Below, piece by piece: positions 32,601 through 33,719 of a stretch of DNA of 33,719 bases. The position numbers were made by a program, and so were the translations under genes. Position 1 is the first letter of the stretch; every line of letters starts with the position of its first letter. The notes beneath the pieces were generated by a model. It searched no databases. It was given only the letters and a program-made list of their open reading frames with translations, and had not been told where the DNA came from. Source of the stretch: 4572-13 sp964594065 (lineage in GTDB: Bacteria; Planctomycetota; Phycisphaerae; Sedimentisphaerales; Anaerohalosphaeraceae); contig CAZQKX010000038.1 of assembly GCA_964594065.1 (NCBI GenBank), forward strand, positions 1 through 33,719, read 5' to 3'.

Positions 32601-33719
32601 TCCGCGGAGGGGGAATGTGCAGTACAGACGGCAACGGCCCGACTTTGTCCAGCTGTGTTTTCGTTAATAACAGTTGTACTGAAGAGGGAGGAGGAAGAGG
32701 TTTATACTGCACGGATGATGTGCTTTTCGTTTCAGATTCAGATATCCAGGGGATCGCAGGATCTATCCTTGGAGCCAGCAGCATTCTCGGCAACAGCACA
32801 CTTGAGATTGATCTGATTGATGAATTTGTTATCGGGGGCACGTCTCTTGTGGATTTAGACGACTTGGGCCAGATTATCTGTGATGGTCTTTTGAGGATTA
32901 CGGATAATGCCGTACTTAGAAATGCCAATGTTGTTGTTTCCCGTGCCAGTTTTGAAGGAGATGTGGATATTTCATACAGTGTTATCACTGCAGAAGCTGG
33001 GTCCCCTTACGGTCAGTTCTTTGTTGAAGATTCTGTAACAATCGAAAATAATGTAATCTATGCCGATGGGGATAGGTATATGGATGTGGATCCGGCATAC
33101 TTACAGAATATGATCATTGCCAATAATGAGATTCATGTCACGATCACGGAAGGGCAAGGCAACACCCGGGGCGGTCTCTTTGAACTGCGCGGCGATCCGA
33201 ATCTCATAGAACCTCCTTCAGATCCTAATTTTATCTGCAAGCTTTCTCAGGTTCCTGCTTTTGATACCCATAGTTGGATGATCGAAGAATTTATTATCAA
33301 GAATGATGCAAAAATCAATTTTACCAACCGATTTGACTTTCATGAACCCTTTGGTTCCGGGGGAGCAGACGAAGTCCTGTATGTGAAAAATCTGATTCTT
33401 GAAAAAGATGCCGTCTTGAACACAGCTTTTAATCACCTCTATTATGAAAATCTTGTCATAGATCCGAATGCTCACATCAAAAATGAACCGTTACTGGGTT
33501 TTTCCCTGAATAACATTACTTTTGATAACGAAAATGAATATAAAGTACGAATTATTAATAACAATATAGAAGAGGACTTACCCCTTGTCCAAAGGATTAC
33601 AGGTCAACTGCCGGACTCTTCGGGAATGATGAAAATGATTAATCAATTGAATACTAAAGCTCGCGCCAAAGGCACTTTTGCTAAGTCCAATGAAGAAGAG
33701 ATCCTGGTTTGGTTCGAAT
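29654..33719 (+). CDS. Secreted beta-helix protein, 3'-truncated by the window end (paralogue 3)
   Basis: Open from ATG 29654 to the last base (about 1,355 codons) with no stop, so partial. TAAGGAGG of the previous gene's stop supplies the ribosome site, ten bases before the ATG. Signal peptide: FIIFLLIALYFSISS, cut after GYA. Order: two tandem copies of a 181-residue module (about 47-223 and 228-403, each with DWIG.SP, GDTGYQEAEAKLLDSQP and SFGPPSYDRTFVFS); YVDDDAPG; a first beta-helix block (about 506-616); DMGAYEF; a second beta-helix block (about 810-1016); then the paralogue-shared region (from about 1,050) up to KSNEEEILVWFE. The missing end should contain the internal dockerin-like, propeller-like and C-terminal dockerin-like parts. 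The function is unknown, probably surface or extracellular. Confidence 0.9.
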   Translation, partial: MYRKEMTFRLNNRLFFHTYPLTTRFIIFLLIALYFSISSRGYADYTCTVYGDWIGGSPIVVQNGSAHGDGFVGDTGYQEAEAKLLDSQPVYTIAGQIRLYGRDGEDDMPPDYPQHSCGQAYGLITSSFIPSKYSSGTTMFLNLSITPSGSRVGDAEDYYFKILKGQTVLTELTPQKMTDAILVTAGDVLTFEMYAMEDDFVPSSFGPPSYDRTFVFSLIEGQVAGYACTIEGDWIGDSPHIVQNETAYGNGFVGDTGYQEAEAKLLDSQPEYTIAGQIQLYGQDGEDDMPPDYPQHSCGQAYGKIIGSYIPSKYPAGTPLFLDLSITPTGSRIGDAEDFYFKVLKDQTLLTELTPQKMNDAILVTAGDVLTYEMYAMEDDFAPSSFGPPSYDRTFVFSVIEGIDIYVDDDAPGDPGPNDPSVSDPSEDGSASHPFDSIQEAIDSAITGKTVLVLDGTYTGTGNREIDFHGKQITVHSENGSESCIIDCQDAGRAFYFHTSEDEYSVVDGFLIKNGISSSGGGIYCTASSSPTIKNCIFAGNSATSYGGGLSCYSNSNPTLINCVFSGNDSSYGGGIYIWSNCDVPMIGCTLSQNSTANKGGGIRVYDSSSITLVNSILWGNTALPGYGPQIGLSSSTALIVYSDLEGGQPDISLESGSAIPAYSNNIETDPSFVDADGEDDTVGTDDDNLRLRSGSSCINVGYNASVPAGISTDIDGKDRIINGTVDMGAYEFMIYNVDRGLHYQTIQQAIDAALNGNSIMIGEGTYFENIDFGSKNIILTSRNPNDPDVVANTIIDGQQLGSVVTILNSNPVIEGLTIVNGQADFGGGINISNCNPTVNKCTFRNNWSTFEHPGGGMYNNHSNSIVTGCTFDGNHANAGAGMYNSFSQPQVINCTFINNTTGVQGSGSGMYNYHSDATLINCTFINNNNTWYGGGIRNLASSPELTGCVFNNNESLWNGGGISNFSSNPILTDCLFNNNTSFRGGGMCSTDGNGPTLSSCVFVNNSCTEEGGGRGLYCTDDVLFVSDSDIQGIAGSILGASSILGNSTLEIDLIDEFVIGGTSLVDLDDLGQIICDGLLRITDNAVLRNANVVVSRASFEGDVDISYSVITAEAGSPYGQFFVEDSVTIENNVIYADGDRYMDVDPAYLQNMIIANNEIHVTITEGQGNTRGGLFELRGDPNLIEPPSDPNFICKLSQVPAFDTHSWMIEEFIIKNDAKINFTNRFDFHEPFGSGGADEVLYVKNLILEKDAVLNTAFNHLYYENLVIDPNAHIKNEPLLGFSLNNITFDNENEYKVRIINNNIEEDLPLVQRITGQLPDSSGMMKMINQLNTKARAKGTFAKSNEEEILVWFE
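29792..30861 (+). repeat. Tandem duplication of a 543-base module in paralogue 3
   Basis: Units begin at 29792 and 30335, exactly 543 bases (181 codons) apart. Long runs are identical in DNA, for example GATGGGGAAGATGATATG, and most differences are single bases. The duplication is recent compared with the beta-helix repeats. I do not recognise the module, which is not visible in paralogues 1 or 2. Confidence 0.9.
33665..33719 (+). repeat. Second copy of the 55-base exact repeat, at the window end
   Basis: Matches 23696-23750 without a mismatch and stops where the window stops. In paralogue 1 the reading continues TATTTATTTG; the same frame would continue here. Confidence 0.95.

Overview
The window looks like a contig from a planctomycete, most likely class Phycisphaerae (inferred from gene content, not from a marker gene). 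Supporting signs are a Ser/Thr kinase, FHA protein and ECF sigma factor set, a prepilin-like protein of the H-X9-DG type, long secreted beta-helix proteins ending in dockerin-like domains, and a fucose/glycan locus. No rRNA, transposase, integrase or CRISPR array is visible.

Layout: (a) 143-4859, minus strand: a receiver-bearing histidine-kinase homologue with decayed kinase motifs, then a GspE/PilB ATPase and a GspF/PilC platform protein. (b) 5097-11545, minus strand: a fucose locus. The promoter-proximal part holds a GDP-mannose-3,5-epimerase-like enzyme, a GHMP kinase homologue and a tandem nucleotidyltransferase. It ends in an intrinsic terminator at 8843-8875. The distal part holds an alpha-L-fucosidase lipoprotein, a FucP-type permease and FucU, closed by a second terminator at 5097-5123. 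A divergent AraC regulator (to 12568) probably controls it. (c) 12697-14073: a secreted TIM-barrel-like protein. (d) 14412-14595: promoter, a tRNA-Val(GAC) with an unusual C33, and a large nested hairpin. (e) 14781-19676: a signalling block with prepilin-like protein, kinase, FHA protein, unknown protein, ECF sigma factor and a divergent two-helix membrane protein with a C-terminal helix-turn-helix. (f) 19740-33719: a strong promoter followed by three tandem genes for giant secreted beta-helix proteins that share a C-terminal scaffold but differ in their N-terminal modules; the third runs off the window end.

How the parts may work together (inference): the fucosidase releases L-fucose or a related L-sugar, FucP imports it and FucU interconverts its anomers. 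No fucI, fucK or fucA is present. The co-transcribed kinase, nucleotidyltransferase and epimerase instead suggest activation to a nucleotide sugar, or that catabolic genes lie elsewhere. The sigma/kinase/FHA block may sense the envelope, and the beta-helix array probably makes surface or secreted proteins.

Most notable: the first beta-helix gene appears to start with ATT behind a perfect Shine-Dalgarno; the last 55 bases of the window exactly repeat an internal segment of that gene, so the contig end may be an assembly break; and the fucose locus carries an L-sugar activation trio whose specificity I cannot assign.
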